DNA from: CAZNNH01 sp964574335
Lineage (GTDB): Bacteria; Acidobacteriota; Vicinamibacteria; Fen-336
Assembly (NCBI GenBank): GCA_964574335.1
Contig: CAZNNH010000038.1
Location: forward strand, 1 to 42,003
Reading direction: 5' to 3'
DNA length: 42,003 bases
Shown: piece after piece, positions 24,890-33,314 of the stretch
Position numbering within the stretch: the stretch's first letter is position 1
Layout: each line of letters begins with the position of its first letter
Translations under genes and position numbers: made by a program
Notes under the pieces: model-generated
Database searches by the model: none
What the model was told of the DNA's origin: nothing
Seen by the model: only the letters and a program-made list of their open reading frames with translations

Positions 24890-26283
24890 GCGGGGACGGT
24901 ACCGGAGGAGTCTCCGGACGAGGCCCGCTCGCGTCTGAGGCCGTACGGGAGCGCGGAGACGAGGAGCAGGAACATGAGGATCTCAGAGTCGCCGAAATTG
25001 TACTCGAACAGGCCCGCGACCATGGCTGCGGTCAGGATCGCGATCGTTGCGGTGGCCGGCCAGGCACGGGGACCTCGATCCCGTCTCATCTCACGGACGG
25101 CGTCGCCCATCACCGCGGCCACTAGCCACAACCAGAGCGCCAGGCACGGTAGCCCGCGCTCGGCGGCGAGCTGGAGGGCGTTGTTGTGGAGGTGCGGCGC
25201 CAGCGGGTTCGGCGCCTGCGGCCACCGGTACTCCGGGTAGGTCTTGAGAATCATCCCCGGTCCCTGGCCGAAGACCGGCTTGTCGAGGATCATGTCGATG
25301 CCGGCCTGCCACATGTAGTAGCGGTCGCGGCTGCTGGCATCGCTGACGGTCAACCGATCGACCAGTGGGGCGGGCCGCAGTGCCAACAGAACCGCCAGCC
25401 CCCCGGCCAGGAGCAGCAGCCCCTTGGGCACGCGCAGCACGGCCAGCAGGCACAGGCCGGCGATGGCTCCGAGCCAGGCGTTGCGGGTCCGCGACACCAG
25501 AAGCGCCCAGGCGCAGACCGGCGCCGCCAACGCGGCCAGCGCCAGCCCCGCCGAGCGCGATGGCCAGCGGGAGCGCGAGAGGGCGAGGCACGCCGCTGCC
25601 ACCGCCAGCCCCAGGACCACCAGGCGCTCGGCGTCGATGGTGGCGAACCGCACACGGTGGAAGAGCGTGAGCAGGCCCAGGGCAGCGACCACGGCGAGCG
25701 GCGCCGCGGCGTCCGAGCGCTGCAGGCGTATCGATCGGTCCCAGGAGGCGAGGCGCGAGGCCGCCAGCACCAGCGCCCCCATGCAGAGGCCCGCCGCCGT
25801 CATGTAGTGCCCGAGGAAGCCGGTCGGACGGCTGTTGAGCGAATCGAAGCCGAGGAAGAAGAACTGAAGGAGGACGAAGCCGCCCAGGGCGCAGGCCCCG
25901 AGGAGCGCAGCGTCGATCACCCGCTCACGCTGCTCCTGGCCCGCCAGGCAATCCACCGCCAGGTACAGCACCGCGAACAGCACCAGCTTCTTGGCGTCCT
26001 CGTATGCGGCAGGAGGATCGGAGGCGAACGACGCCGAGAGCAGCGACCATACCGCGAAGGCCAGGATCGGCCCGTCCACCGGCAGCCGACGGAGGCGGGT
26101 CGTCCCCAGCGCCAGGCGGACGAGGAAGACCAGGATCCCGAGGGCGAGCAGCGCCTGAGCCGCGAAGATGGAGACGAAGCTGGTGGCGGCGATGGCCGCC
26201 ACCAGCCCGAGCTGGGCCCGCTCGAGGCCTGGGTAGAGGCGGCTTGGATGAGCGGCTTGGCCGCCCGGCAAGAGGTGAGACAA
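24886..26283 (-). CDS. O-antigen ligase / polymerase-like membrane protein
   Basis: 465 residues with about eleven membrane segments, of the WaaL/Wzy_C family. Key segments are LLVSRTRNAWLGAIAGLCLL in the middle, the large periplasmic loop with SDASSRDRYYMWQAGIDMILDKPVFGQGPGM, and HLHNNALQLAAERGLPCLALW, where the conserved H-x-N-N-x-x-L and Arg/Gly pattern typical of these enzymes is visible. Such proteins ligate O-antigen to lipid A-core or polymerise it. Because rfaE1 (LPS heptose) follows at once, O-antigen ligase is the likelier role. It is the first gene of the envelope operon, 208 bases from the divergent SpoVG-like gene; I saw no clear promoter in that spacer. Confidence 0.85.
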   Translation of the reverse strand: MSHLLPGGQAAHPSRLYPGLERAQLGLVAAIAATSFVSIFAAQALLALGILVFLVRLALGTTRLRRLPVDGPILAFAVWSLLSASFASDPPAAYEDAKKLVLFAVLYLAVDCLAGQEQRERVIDAALLGACALGGFVLLQFFFLGFDSLNSRPTGFLGHYMTAAGLCMGALVLAASRLASWDRSIRLQRSDAAAPLAVVAALGLLTLFHRVRFATIDAERLVVLGLAVAAACLALSRSRWPSRSAGLALAALAAPVCAWALLVSRTRNAWLGAIAGLCLLAVLRVPKGLLLLAGGLAVLLALRPAPLVDRLTVSDASSRDRYYMWQAGIDMILDKPVFGQGPGMILKTYPEYRWPQAPNPLAPHLHNNALQLAAERGLPCLALWLWLVAAVMGDAVREMRRDRGPRAWPATATIAILTAAMVAGLFEYNFGDSEILMFLLLVSALPYGLRRERASSGDSSGTVPA

Positions 26284-26491
26284 GGTCCCAGGCCGAGTCT
26301 ACGCCAGGTCGGAAAGACGCTGGTAGCCGGCGGGCGGACCTGGAAAGGCACCGACCTGCGCTAGCGTCTCTGGTGTCGTCGCTCACGGAGGCCGGATGGC
26401 CCCGTTGCCGTCTTTCCGCAACTGCCGGACGCTCTCCCGCCGGCCAGACCGGGCGGCCCGAAGAGGTCGCCCGACCCGTCAGGAGGACAGG

Positions 26492-26782
26492 ATGCGTCTG
26501 CAGTTCGTGAGCAGAGAAAACGGTCCCGAGCGTCTGGTGTGCGAGGCCGAGCTGGTCTTCGACGAACCCTCGCCGCTCGAGGGGATGAAGCTGGTGGGCT
26601 TCTCCCTGTGGCGGGGACCCGACGGCGAGGTCTTCGTGACCTTGCCCTCGCGGTCCTTCGGTGTCGGCAACGACAGGCGGTACTTCGACCTGCTGCGTTC
26701 GGTCGATGGTCAGGCCGCCGACGGCAAGCGCGTCAAGGGGTGGGTGCTGGAGGAGTACCAGGCCGCCGGCCGGCAGGGCTGA
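26492..26782 (+). CDS. Small protein with distant SpoVG-like pattern
   Basis: 96 residues, no signal or membrane segment. AGGAGGACAGG just upstream makes the ATG at 26492 the start. The order AELVFDE, GMKLVGFSLWRGPDGEVFVTLPSR, then YFDLL and VKGWVLEEY parallels SIVFDQ, DIKIIHGPKGLFVSMPSK, then the KDIAHPLN block and LEEKVLSVY in the SpoVG of the same window (30408-30743). SpoVG proteins bind nucleic acid; whether this one does is not known. The similarity is by eye only, so treat the assignment as a hypothesis. It is monocistronic in appearance and followed by a hairpin. Confidence 0.7.
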   Translation: MRLQFVSRENGPERLVCEAELVFDEPSPLEGMKLVGFSLWRGPDGEVFVTLPSRSFGVGNDRRYFDLLRSVDGQAADGKRVKGWVLEEYQAAGRQG

Positions 26783-26798
26783 GCGTCCGGCCCGCCCT

Positions 26799-26834
26799 GG
26801 GCCGAGGGTGGGGCACCGGCTCCGCCCTCGGCCC
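26799..26834 (+). terminator. Hairpin after the SpoVG-like gene
   Basis: A perfect 10-bp inverted repeat (GGGCCGAGGG at 26799-26808, CCCTCGGCCC at 26825-26834) with a 16-base loop lies 16 bases after the stop. No T tract follows. Confidence 0.45.
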
Positions 26835-26894
26835 GCCGGGCCGCTTTGACTTCGCCCTCGGCCGTATGAGAGCTTGAGCCGAGGAGCGAAACGC

Positions 26895-28835
26895 ATGATG
26901 GGTCCGCTGGTCCTTCTCGTCCTCGTGGCGACCACCCCGGGAAGCCCCGAGGCGACGCCGCGAGCAGACGCGTACTACCACTTCAGCCGGGCCGAGCAGG
27001 CGCGGCTGGCCGACGAGCCAGAGCGCGCTCTCGAGGAGTACCGCAAGGCCCAGGCCCTGGATCCGGGATCGGGCGAGATCGGGGCGGCCATCGCCACCCT
27101 GCTACGTGACACCAACCGGATCGAGGAGGCGCTCGAGGCGGCCCGCCAGGCGGTGGCGGTGGCCCCCTCCAGCGCCGAGGCTCACCGCGTTCTGGCGCGG
27201 CTGCAGCGGGTCCGGGCCGAGCTGGGCGGAGGGGAGGAGGCGCTCGAGGAGGCGGCCCGAGAGTACGCGGAGGTGGTCCGGCTGGCCCCGGAGGACGGGG
27301 ACAGCGTGAAGGAGCTGGCCAGGGTCAACGGGCGGCTGGGCAACCATGCCGCGGCGATCGAGGCCTGGAAAACCTACCTCGACCTCGACCCGGGAAGCTT
27401 CGAGGGCTTCGTACAGATCGGCGCCCACTACATGGCCCAGGAAGAGCCGCGGCTCGCGGCCGACGCGTTCCGAGAGGCCATCGCCATCCAGCCAGACTCG
27501 TCGATCGGCTACCAGAGCCTGGCGGACGCGTACGCGCAGACCGAGGACCTCGAGCCGGCCATCGACGAGTACCGGAAGGCCCTCGATGTCGAGCCGCGCA
27601 ACCTTCTGGTCCGGATCAAGCTCGGTGAGGCGCTGTTTCGAGAGGAGCGCTACGACGAGGCGCTGGAGCAGGCCCAGGCGATCCTGAAGGCCGACGAGAA
27701 GAACCGCTTCGCGCTGGATCTCCTGGGGCGAGTCCTGCGAGACCAGCACGACTACCCTGGGGCGGCCGAGGTCGCCGACCGTCTGCTGGCGGAGGAGCCG
27801 AGCGATCTCAAGGCGTCCTTTCTGAAGGTCACGATCGCGGAAGCCCGCCGCGACTACCCGACCGCGATCTCCGAGATCGAGAAGGTGCTGGGGCGGGATC
27901 GGGCCAAGGAGAGCCCGGACGAGGCGGCCAGCAACGACCGGGTGTTCCTGGTCCATCTCGGGTTCATTCGGCAGCAGCAGAAGGACTACGGGGCCGCCGC
28001 CGATGCCTTCGCGCGGGCGATCCAGGCCGCCCAGGAGCCGGACGCCGCGCTGCTCGGCTATCACGTCGAAGCCCTGCGGCTCGCCGGCAAGATGGACCAG
28101 GCGCTGGTCGCCGTTCGTGAGGCCCGCCAGAGCCACGCCGACGACCCCCAGCTCGCCGTGGCGGAGGCCCAGATCCTCCACGAGCAGGGCGACCGTCGGG
28201 CCGCCGCGAAGGTGATCCAGGAGCTGCGCCGTGCCCGTCCGGACGACCCCGAGGTGCTGGTCCAGGTGGGGACCTTCCATCAGCGGCTGCGGCAGTACGC
28301 GGAGGCCGCCGAGGTGCTGCGGGCGGCCGACCGGCTGAAGCCCAACGACCTGCGGATCCTGTTCCAGCTCGGAGCCGTGCTCGAGCGGCAGGGCCACGAG
28401 GACCAGGCCGAGAAGGCGTTCCACGAGGCCTTGGCCGTCGATCCCGACTCGGCACCGGTCTTGAACTACCTGGGCTACATGAACGCCAACCGGGGCGTTC
28501 GGCTGGTCGAGGCGCTGGTGATGATCGAGAAGGCGGTCTCGCTCGACCCGGAGAACGGCGCCTACCTGGACAGCCTGGGCTGGGCGCTGTTCCGGCTGGG
28601 CCGGGTGGAGGAGGCCGAGCGGAAGCTGCGTACGGCGCTTCAGCGGGAGGGGGGCAACGCCGTCATGCTCGACCACATGGGCGACGTTCTCCGTCGTCGG
28701 GGCTCGCTCGAGGAGGCGGTGAGCTTCTGGAAGCGCGCCCTCGAGGGCGAGGACGAGGACCAGGAGCTGGATCGTCAAGCCGTCGAACGCAAGATCCGCG
28801 AGGTCCAGCCCGGGACCGGGCGGGCTCGACCCTGA
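26895..28835 (+). CDS. Exported tetratricopeptide-repeat protein
   Basis: 646 residues. It starts MMGPLVLLVLVATTPGSPEA, a likely Sec signal (ATG 26895 after GAGGAG; 26898 would remove one Met), and is then almost entirely TPR repeats, roughly fifteen, each of about 34 residues: HFSRAEQARLADEPERALEE, YRKAQALDPGSGEIG, YQSLADAYAQTEDLEPAIDE, YAEAAEVLRAADRLKPNDLR, YLDSLGWALFRLGRVEEAER. The C-terminus (AVMLDHMGDVLRRRGSLEEAV) carries the D-H-x-GD-x-x-x-R-x-G pattern common in the TPR protein that precedes ispE in related genomes. TPR proteins are scaffolds; a periplasmic or outer-membrane assembly role next to the LolB-like gene is likely but inferred. Confidence 0.88.
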   Translation: MMGPLVLLVLVATTPGSPEATPRADAYYHFSRAEQARLADEPERALEEYRKAQALDPGSGEIGAAIATLLRDTNRIEEALEAARQAVAVAPSSAEAHRVLARLQRVRAELGGGEEALEEAAREYAEVVRLAPEDGDSVKELARVNGRLGNHAAAIEAWKTYLDLDPGSFEGFVQIGAHYMAQEEPRLAADAFREAIAIQPDSSIGYQSLADAYAQTEDLEPAIDEYRKALDVEPRNLLVRIKLGEALFREERYDEALEQAQAILKADEKNRFALDLLGRVLRDQHDYPGAAEVADRLLAEEPSDLKASFLKVTIAEARRDYPTAISEIEKVLGRDRAKESPDEAASNDRVFLVHLGFIRQQQKDYGAAADAFARAIQAAQEPDAALLGYHVEALRLAGKMDQALVAVREARQSHADDPQLAVAEAQILHEQGDRRAAAKVIQELRRARPDDPEVLVQVGTFHQRLRQYAEAAEVLRAADRLKPNDLRILFQLGAVLERQGHEDQAEKAFHEALAVDPDSAPVLNYLGYMNANRGVRLVEALVMIEKAVSLDPENGAYLDSLGWALFRLGRVEEAERKLRTALQREGGNAVMLDHMGDVLRRRGSLEEAVSFWKRALEGEDEDQELDRQAVERKIREVQPGTGRARP

Positions 28836-28854
28836 CCGCCTGCAGGGCCGGCTC

Positions 28855-29463
28855 TTGAGGCTACCCCGAGCGGCGGGTTGGCTGGCGGCCGTGGCGCTGG
28901 GGCTCGTGGGCTGCGCCACCGCATACCGGCCGGCGCCGGCCTGGGTGCTGGAGCGGGCGCGGAGCACGCGCACCTTCAGCGCCGCGCTCCGGGTGTCGCT
29001 GCGGGGAAAGGATCTGCGGGGGCGGACCCAGGCGCTGGTCGCCTTTCGGCGGCCGGAGGCTCTGCGCCTGGAGATACCAGGGCCCGGAGGCCTGCGTCTG
29101 GTGGCCGTCACCCAGGCCGGTCAGATCGTCGCCGTGTTTCCTGGAGATCGCGCCTTCTACGAGGGGCCGGCCGGGCCCTCGGAGCTGCAGGCCCTGCTCG
29201 GGGTCGCCCTGGCGCCGGAGGAGCTGATGGACCTGCTGGTGGGGGTGGGCTCGCCCCGGCTCTTGAGCTACCGCGTCCGCTGGGGGGCGGCCTTCCCCCG
29301 CCAGATCGACGCTCGGCTGCCGGACGGCGCGAGGCTTCAACTCCGCGTGGAGGACCCCCGCGCTGACCAGGATCTCCCCGCCGAGGCCTTCCAGCCTCCT
29401 GTCCACTCGGGCTTCCGGCGTGTCGACGCAAGCCAGGCACGCGAGCTGTGGGGGGGGCGGTGA
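28855..29463 (+). CDS. LolB-like outer-membrane lipoprotein
   Basis: 202 residues. A TTG at 28855 gives RLPRAAGWLAAVALGLVGC with a lipobox and Cys20, so a short lipoprotein signal. The rest looks like a LolB/DUF4292 beta domain: FSAALRVSLRGKDLRGRTQA, VAFRRPEALRLEIPGPGGLR, ALLGVALAPEELMDLLVGVG and QIDARLPDGARLQLRVEDPR. LolB inserts lipoproteins into the outer membrane. In E. coli lolB lies beside ispE and prs, and the same neighbours here support the call. No other start gives an intact signal, so the TTG is chosen despite a poor ribosome site. The stop overlaps the ispE GTG. Confidence 0.75.
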   Translation: MRLPRAAGWLAAVALGLVGCATAYRPAPAWVLERARSTRTFSAALRVSLRGKDLRGRTQALVAFRRPEALRLEIPGPGGLRLVAVTQAGQIVAVFPGDRAFYEGPAGPSELQALLGVALAPEELMDLLVGVGSPRLLSYRVRWGAAFPRQIDARLPDGARLQLRVEDPRADQDLPAEAFQPPVHSGFRRVDASQARELWGGR

Positions 29464-30395
29464 GGATGCTGCGGCTGCCCTCGTTGGCCAAGATCAACCT
29501 GGGGCTCGAGGTCCTCGGGCGCCGGGCCGACGGCTACCACGAGCTGCGGACGATCTTCCAGACCATCGGCCTGCGGGACCAGATCGACATCTTTCCCCGT
29601 TCCCGGGGTTTCGAGGTGAGATGTGACCACCCCGATGTCCCGGTCGATGAGCGCAACCTGGTGGTCCAAGCGGCCCGCGAGCTCGCCCGCGCCACCGGGA
29701 CCTCCCGCGGGGCCACCATCACGATCCACAAACGGATCCCGGTGGCGGCCGGCCTCGGTGGCGGCAGCAGCAACGCCGCGGTGGCTCTGATCGGCCTCGA
29801 CCGGCTTTGGGGGACCGGCCTCGGGCCGTCCGGGCTTCAGCCGCTGGCCCGTCGGATCGGCGCGGACGTCCCGTTCTTCCTGTGCGGCGGGACGGCCCTT
29901 GGGGTGGGACGAGGCGACGAGGTGTACCCGCTCAGGCGCCAGGTGCAGGCTCGGGTCGTCCTGGTCACCCTGTCCACTCCCGTGGCCACCGCCCGGGTGT
30001 TTGCGCGTCATACCGGTCGTTTGACACCACGTGCAATCAGTAATACGATCTTCCGCTTTGTATCGAGGGACTTGGAGGGAGAGAGGGACTACTCTCTCTT
30101 GGCCAACGACCTTGAGCGGGCGGCCCTCGAGGAAGCTCCGGGCTTGGAGGGCCCGGTGAGACGCATCCGGAGGGTGCTGGCTCGGGAGAGGGCGCTTCTG
30201 GCGTCACTCTCGGGGAGTGGCGCTGCGTTTTTCGGCATGTTCGCGGAGCGGGGTTCGGCCCGGCAAGCCAAGCTGGCCCTGAAGGCCGCGGGGTTCGCGG
30301 CCCAGGCAGTGGGGACCGTCTCTCTGAGCCAGTATCGCAGGCTGGTGGGGTGGCCGCTGGACGGCGGAGGACCGGGCCGAGGGCAGACCAGGTAA
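29460..30395 (+). CDS. ispE: 4-diphosphocytidyl-2-C-methyl-D-erythritol kinase
   Basis: 311-residue GHMP kinase of the MEP isoprenoid pathway. Conserved parts: PSLAKINLGLEVLGRRADGYHEL at the N-terminus, the ATP-binding PVAAGLGGGSSNAAVAL, ADVPFFLCGGTALGVGRGDEV and the C-terminal LASLSGSGAAFFGMF. I chose the GTG at 29460, which overlaps the preceding stop as GTGA; an ATG at 29466 would remove two residues. The local AT-rich patch near 30020-30060 is inside the gene and does not break the frame. spoVG follows 12 bases later. Confidence 0.93.
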   Translation: MRMLRLPSLAKINLGLEVLGRRADGYHELRTIFQTIGLRDQIDIFPRSRGFEVRCDHPDVPVDERNLVVQAARELARATGTSRGATITIHKRIPVAAGLGGGSSNAAVALIGLDRLWGTGLGPSGLQPLARRIGADVPFFLCGGTALGVGRGDEVYPLRRQVQARVVLVTLSTPVATARVFARHTGRLTPRAISNTIFRFVSRDLEGERDYSLLANDLERAALEEAPGLEGPVRRIRRVLARERALLASLSGSGAAFFGMFAERGSARQAKLALKAAGFAAQAVGTVSLSQYRRLVGWPLDGGGPGRGQTR

Positions 30396-30407
30396 GGAGC
30401 CGACACC

Positions 30408-30743
30408 ATGGAGATCACAGACGTCAAGGTCATCCCGGTAGACGACGAGAAGCTCAAGGCCTTCGTCTCGATCGTGTTTGATCAGTGTTTCGTGGTCACG
30501 GACATCAAGATCATCCACGGTCCGAAGGGCCTGTTCGTCTCGATGCCGAGCAAGAAGCGGAAGGACGGTACCTTCAAGGACATCGCCCATCCGCTCAACA
30601 ACCAGATGCGACAGTACCTGGAAGAGAAGGTGCTGTCGGTGTACAAGCAGCAGGTTGGTGCCACGCCGGCAGCCGACACCCCCGAGGGGGGCTCCTCCGC
30701 GGAGCCCGAGCCGCCCCCGGCGGAGACGCCGCCGGCGACGTAA
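30408..30743 (+). CDS. spoVG: SpoVG family regulator
   Basis: 111 residues. The N-terminal 85 match SpoVG closely: MEITDVKVIPVDDEKLKAFV, IVFDQCFVVTDIKIIHGPKG, LFVSMPSKKRKDGTFKDIAH and PLNNQMRQYLEEKVLSVYKQ. SpoVG proteins are small DNA/RNA-binding regulators found well beyond spore formers. A disordered Pro/Glu/Ala tail of about 25 residues follows. A strong site (TAAGGAG) lies 7 bases before the ATG. The position between ispE and prs is common in Gram-positive and Acidobacteria-like genomes. A tRNA gene begins 13 bases after its stop. Confidence 0.94.
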   Translation: MEITDVKVIPVDDEKLKAFVSIVFDQCFVVTDIKIIHGPKGLFVSMPSKKRKDGTFKDIAHPLNNQMRQYLEEKVLSVYKQQVGATPAADTPEGGSSAEPEPPPAETPPAT

Positions 30744-30756
30744 GAGCGCCCCCGGT

Positions 30757-30831
30757 TGGGGCGTGGCCAAGCGGTAAGGCGCGGGGCTTTGGACCCCGTA
30801 TTCGAAGGTTCGAATCCTTCCGCCCCAGCCA
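30757..30831 (+). tRNA. tRNA-Gln (anticodon TTG)
   Basis: 75 bases with encoded CCA. The acceptor stem TGGGGCG pairs with CGCCCCA, followed by the discriminator G and CCA. The D-arm (GCCAAGCGGTAAGGC) and the anticodon stem CGGGG/CCCCG around loop CTTTGGA give anticodon TTG (reads CAA/CAG), and the T-loop GGTTCGAATCC is standard. The TGGGGC start and the overall pattern match bacterial tRNA-Gln. It is probably transcribed with spoVG. Confidence 0.97.
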
Positions 30832-30861
30832 CCTCGGGGGCGCGGTGGCCGTGTCCCGAGG
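30832..30861 (+). terminator. Hairpin just after tRNA-Gln
   Basis: CCTCGGG at 30832-30838 and CCCGAGG at 30855-30861 form a perfect 7-bp stem with a 16-base loop, starting one base after the tRNA CCA. No T tract follows, so it could be a weak terminator or a tRNA 3' processing element. Confidence 0.35.
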
Positions 30862-30912
30862 TCGGAAGGCGGTCACTGTCCCGCGAAGCCGCGGGTCACC
30901 AGAGAGAGTCCG

Positions 30913-31854
30913 ATGGCTCGTGAGTTGAGGGTCTTCACCGGCAGCGCCCACCCCGCCCTGGGCGAGGGGATCGCCCGAGCTCTCGGGCTCCCGTTGGGGA
31001 GAGGCCATCTGGCCCGCTTCAGCGACGGCGAGGTGTGGTTCCAGATCCAGGACAACGTGCGCGGCGCCGACGTGTTCGTGGTCCAGCCGACGTCCGCTCC
31101 GGTCAACGAGAACCTGATGGAGCTGCTGGTGATGCTCGACGCCTTCAAGCGCTCGAGCGCCTCCCGGCTGACGGCGGTGATCCCCTACTACGGCTATGCC
31201 CGTCAGGACCGGAAGGACAAGCCCCGAGTCCCGATCTCCGCCAAGCTGGTGGCCGACCTGCTCTCCACCGCCGGCACCGACCGGATCCTGACCATGGACC
31301 TACACGCCTCCCAGATCCAGGGTTTCTTCGACGTCCCCGTGGACCACCTTTTCGCGGCGCCCGTGATCATGGACTACGTCTCCCGGCTGGCGCTTCCGGA
31401 GCTGACCGTGGTCTCGCCGGACGCCGGTGGTGTCGAGCGCGCCCGGGCCTACGCCAAGCGGCTCACCGCCAGCCTGGCGATCGTCGACAAGCGCCGCGAG
31501 ACGGCCAACGTGGCCGACGTGCACCACGTGATCGGCGACGTGCGGGGCCGGACCGCCCTCATCGTGGACGACATCGTCGATACCGCCGGCACCCTGGCCA
31601 AGGTCGGCGAGGCGCTCAAGGAGGCCGGCGCCCGGGAGGTGCTGGCCTCGTGCTCGCACGCGGTCTTGTCGGGTCGGGCGATGGAGAAGATCGAGAAGAG
31701 CCCACTTTCCAAGCTGATCGTGACCGACTCGATCCCCCTGGGGCCCAAGAAGGAGCGCTGCGCCAAGATCGTCCAGCTCAGCATCGCCGAGCTGCTGGGC
31801 AAGGCGATCCGCAACATCCATGAGGAGGCGTCCGTAACCAGCCTGTTCGTGTAG
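30913..31854 (+). CDS. prs: Ribose-phosphate pyrophosphokinase
   Basis: 313 residues, full length. It makes PRPP from ribose 5-phosphate and ATP for purine, pyrimidine, His and NAD synthesis. Motifs are FSDGEVWFQIQDNVRGADVFVVQPT, IPYYGYARQDRKDKPRVPISAK, MDLHASQIQGFFDVPVDHL, SPDAGGVERARAYAKRL, DKRRE, and the PRPP-binding loop LIVDDIVDTAGTL. The start ATG follows AGAGAGAG, a modest site. It is 81 bases after the tRNA, followed by a hairpin and rplY. Confidence 0.96.
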   Translation: MARELRVFTGSAHPALGEGIARALGLPLGRGHLARFSDGEVWFQIQDNVRGADVFVVQPTSAPVNENLMELLVMLDAFKRSSASRLTAVIPYYGYARQDRKDKPRVPISAKLVADLLSTAGTDRILTMDLHASQIQGFFDVPVDHLFAAPVIMDYVSRLALPELTVVSPDAGGVERARAYAKRLTASLAIVDKRRETANVADVHHVIGDVRGRTALIVDDIVDTAGTLAKVGEALKEAGAREVLASCSHAVLSGRAMEKIEKSPLSKLIVTDSIPLGPKKERCAKIVQLSIAELLGKAIRNIHEEASVTSLFV

Positions 31855-31870
31855 TCGGGCGCTCGGGCTA

Positions 31871-31893
31871 CGGCGGGCGGCTGCCGCCGGCCG
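31871..31893 (+). terminator. GC hairpin between prs and rplY
   Basis: CGGCGGGCGG and CCGCCGGCCG (31884-31893) pair over 10 bp with one mismatch around a CTG loop, then TTGCGCCCTT. It could attenuate read-through from prs into rplY or be part of the rplY leader. Confidence 0.4.
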
Positions 31894-31930
31894 TTGCGCC
31901 CTTACGGTTCGAGGAAGGAGCTCGCTAGCC

Positions 31931-32620
31931 ATGCCAGAGTTCGTGGTCTCGGCCCAAGGCCGGGCCGAGACGGGGAAGAATGTCAACCGACGCCTTCGGG
32001 CCCAGGGCCTGATCCCGGGCGTCGTGTACGGGGCCGGCAAGCAGGCGGTCGCGGTGGCGGTCTCGCCGAAGGAGATCGGTGCGATCCTGAGAAGCTCCTC
32101 GGGAGAGAACACGCTGTTCGACCTGGAGCTCGAGGGGGCGCGACGGAAGGTGATCCTCAAGCAGTTCCAGCTCGAGCCGCTGAAGGGGCAGCTCCTGCAC
32201 GCCGACTTCTTCGAGCTGGCCCTCGACAAGCGGATGAAGGTCAAGGTGCACGTCGAGCTGCAGGGGACGCCGGTGGGCGTCAAGAACCAGGGCGGGCTTC
32301 TGGACTTCATCTGCCGCGAGTTGGAGTGCGAGTGCCTTCCCGCCGACATCCCGGAGCGGATCACGGTGGACGTGAGCGCCCTCGAGCTCGGCCAGCACTT
32401 TCGGGTCGGCGAGATCCAGGCGCCAGCCAAGGTCACGATGTTGACTGACCCTGAGGTGGTGGTGGCCCACGTAGTGGTCAAGCGCGCAGAGGAGGCCGCT
32501 GCGGCCGAGGCAGCCCCCGCCGAGGAGGCCGCTGTCGCCGGCGAGGCAGCGGCCCCCGCGGCGCCGGCCAAGGCCGCTGTCGCCGAGGAGGCCAAGGGCA
32601 AGACGAAGGGGAAGGGTTAG
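31931..32620 (+). CDS. rplY: 50S ribosomal protein L25 / general stress protein Ctc
   Basis: 229 residues, the long two-domain Ctc form that binds 5S rRNA. The N-terminal L25 domain reads VSAQGRAETGKNVNRRLRAQ, GLIPGVVYGAGKQAVAVAVS, ILKQFQLEPLKGQLLHADFF. The C-terminal TL5 domain (about 100-190) includes VELQGTPVGVKNQGGLLDFI and VDVSALELGQHFRVGEIQAP. The end is a low-complexity Ala/Glu tail (about 190-229) with repeated EEAA and Lys-rich final residues. GAGGAAGGAG lies 11 bases upstream of the ATG. pth follows, the usual rplY-pth pairing. Confidence 0.95.
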   Translation: MPEFVVSAQGRAETGKNVNRRLRAQGLIPGVVYGAGKQAVAVAVSPKEIGAILRSSSGENTLFDLELEGARRKVILKQFQLEPLKGQLLHADFFELALDKRMKVKVHVELQGTPVGVKNQGGLLDFICRELECECLPADIPERITVDVSALELGQHFRVGEIQAPAKVTMLTDPEVVVAHVVVKRAEEAAAAEAAPAEEAAVAGEAAAPAAPAKAAVAEEAKGKTKGKG

Positions 32621-32658
32621 GGGCGCGGGCCGCCTCCGGTTCCGGGAGCCCGCTCGCA

Positions 32659-32695
32659 CGCCCGGCTTGGCCGGGCGGCGGTTCGCGGCTATCCT
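32659..32695 (+). promoter_or_regulatory. Hairpin and possible promoter before pth
   Basis: A perfect 8-bp hairpin (CGCCCGGC-TTG-GCCGGGCG, 32659-32677) lies in the rplY-pth spacer. A TTGGCC at 32667 and TATCCT at 32690-32695, 17 bases apart, resemble a promoter that would overlap the hairpin. The same TATCCT serves as the proposed -10 at 19268. Confidence 0.35.
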
Positions 32696-32715
32696 GGTCT
32701 CGGATCTGACCGTCG

Positions 32716-33288
32716 ATGCGCTTCGTGGTCGGTCTCGGCAACCCGGGCGAGCAGTACCGGCGCAACCGGCACAACGTCGGGTTCATGGTGATCGACGTCC
32801 TGGCGGCGCGTGCCCAGGCCCCTCGAGGGCGCACCGAGGAGGAAGCCTGGGTCAGCCAGGTCCGGCTGGCAGGTGAGGACGTCGTCCTGATCAAGCCGCA
32901 GACCTTCATGAATCGGAGCGGGGTGGCGGTGGGGCGCGTGCTGGCGGCGTGCCAGGGCGCTCCGGCGGACCTGGTGGTGGTCGAGGACGATGTGGCGTTG
33001 GAGCTCGGCGCCCTGCGGGTGCGTGAACGCGGAGGACATGGGGGCCACAACGGGCTTCGATCGGTGATCGACGTGCTGGGCACCGACGAGTTTCCGAGGG
33101 TGCGGCTGGGGATCAGGAAGGGCGAGCTGCCGGTGGATCTGGCCGGCTACGTGCTCTCCGATTTCCCAGAAGACGAGGTCTTGGTGGTACAGGAAGCGGT
33201 CGGCGGCGCAGCGGATGCAGTCGAGTGGCTGATCCGGGAAGGCGCCGCCGCGGCGATGGACCGGTTCAACGGTCCGAGGAGCAGGTGA
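32716..33288 (+). CDS. pth: Peptidyl-tRNA hydrolase
   Basis: 190 residues, family length. The enzyme frees tRNA from prematurely released peptidyl-tRNA. Conserved parts are FVVGLGNPGEQYRRNRHNVGFMVIDVLA, with the catalytic His in RHNVGF (His22), LIKPQTFMNRSGVAV, VVEDDVALELGALRVRERGGHGGHNGLRSVID and FPRVRLGIRKGELPVDLAGY, then VLSDF. The ATG follows a weak site. A structured 150-base spacer separates it from rpsF. Confidence 0.95.
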   Translation: MRFVVGLGNPGEQYRRNRHNVGFMVIDVLAARAQAPRGRTEEEAWVSQVRLAGEDVVLIKPQTFMNRSGVAVGRVLAACQGAPADLVVVEDDVALELGALRVRERGGHGGHNGLRSVIDVLGTDEFPRVRLGIRKGELPVDLAGYVLSDFPEDEVLVVQEAVGGAADAVEWLIREGAAAAMDRFNGPRSR

Positions 33289-33314
33289 GGCGAGCCGCGC
33301 CTCGAGACAGAGAT

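Noticed and set aside
26846..26870. TTGACT ... TATGAG as a promoter of the TPR gene
   Set aside because: The spacer is only 13 bases, too short for sigma70.
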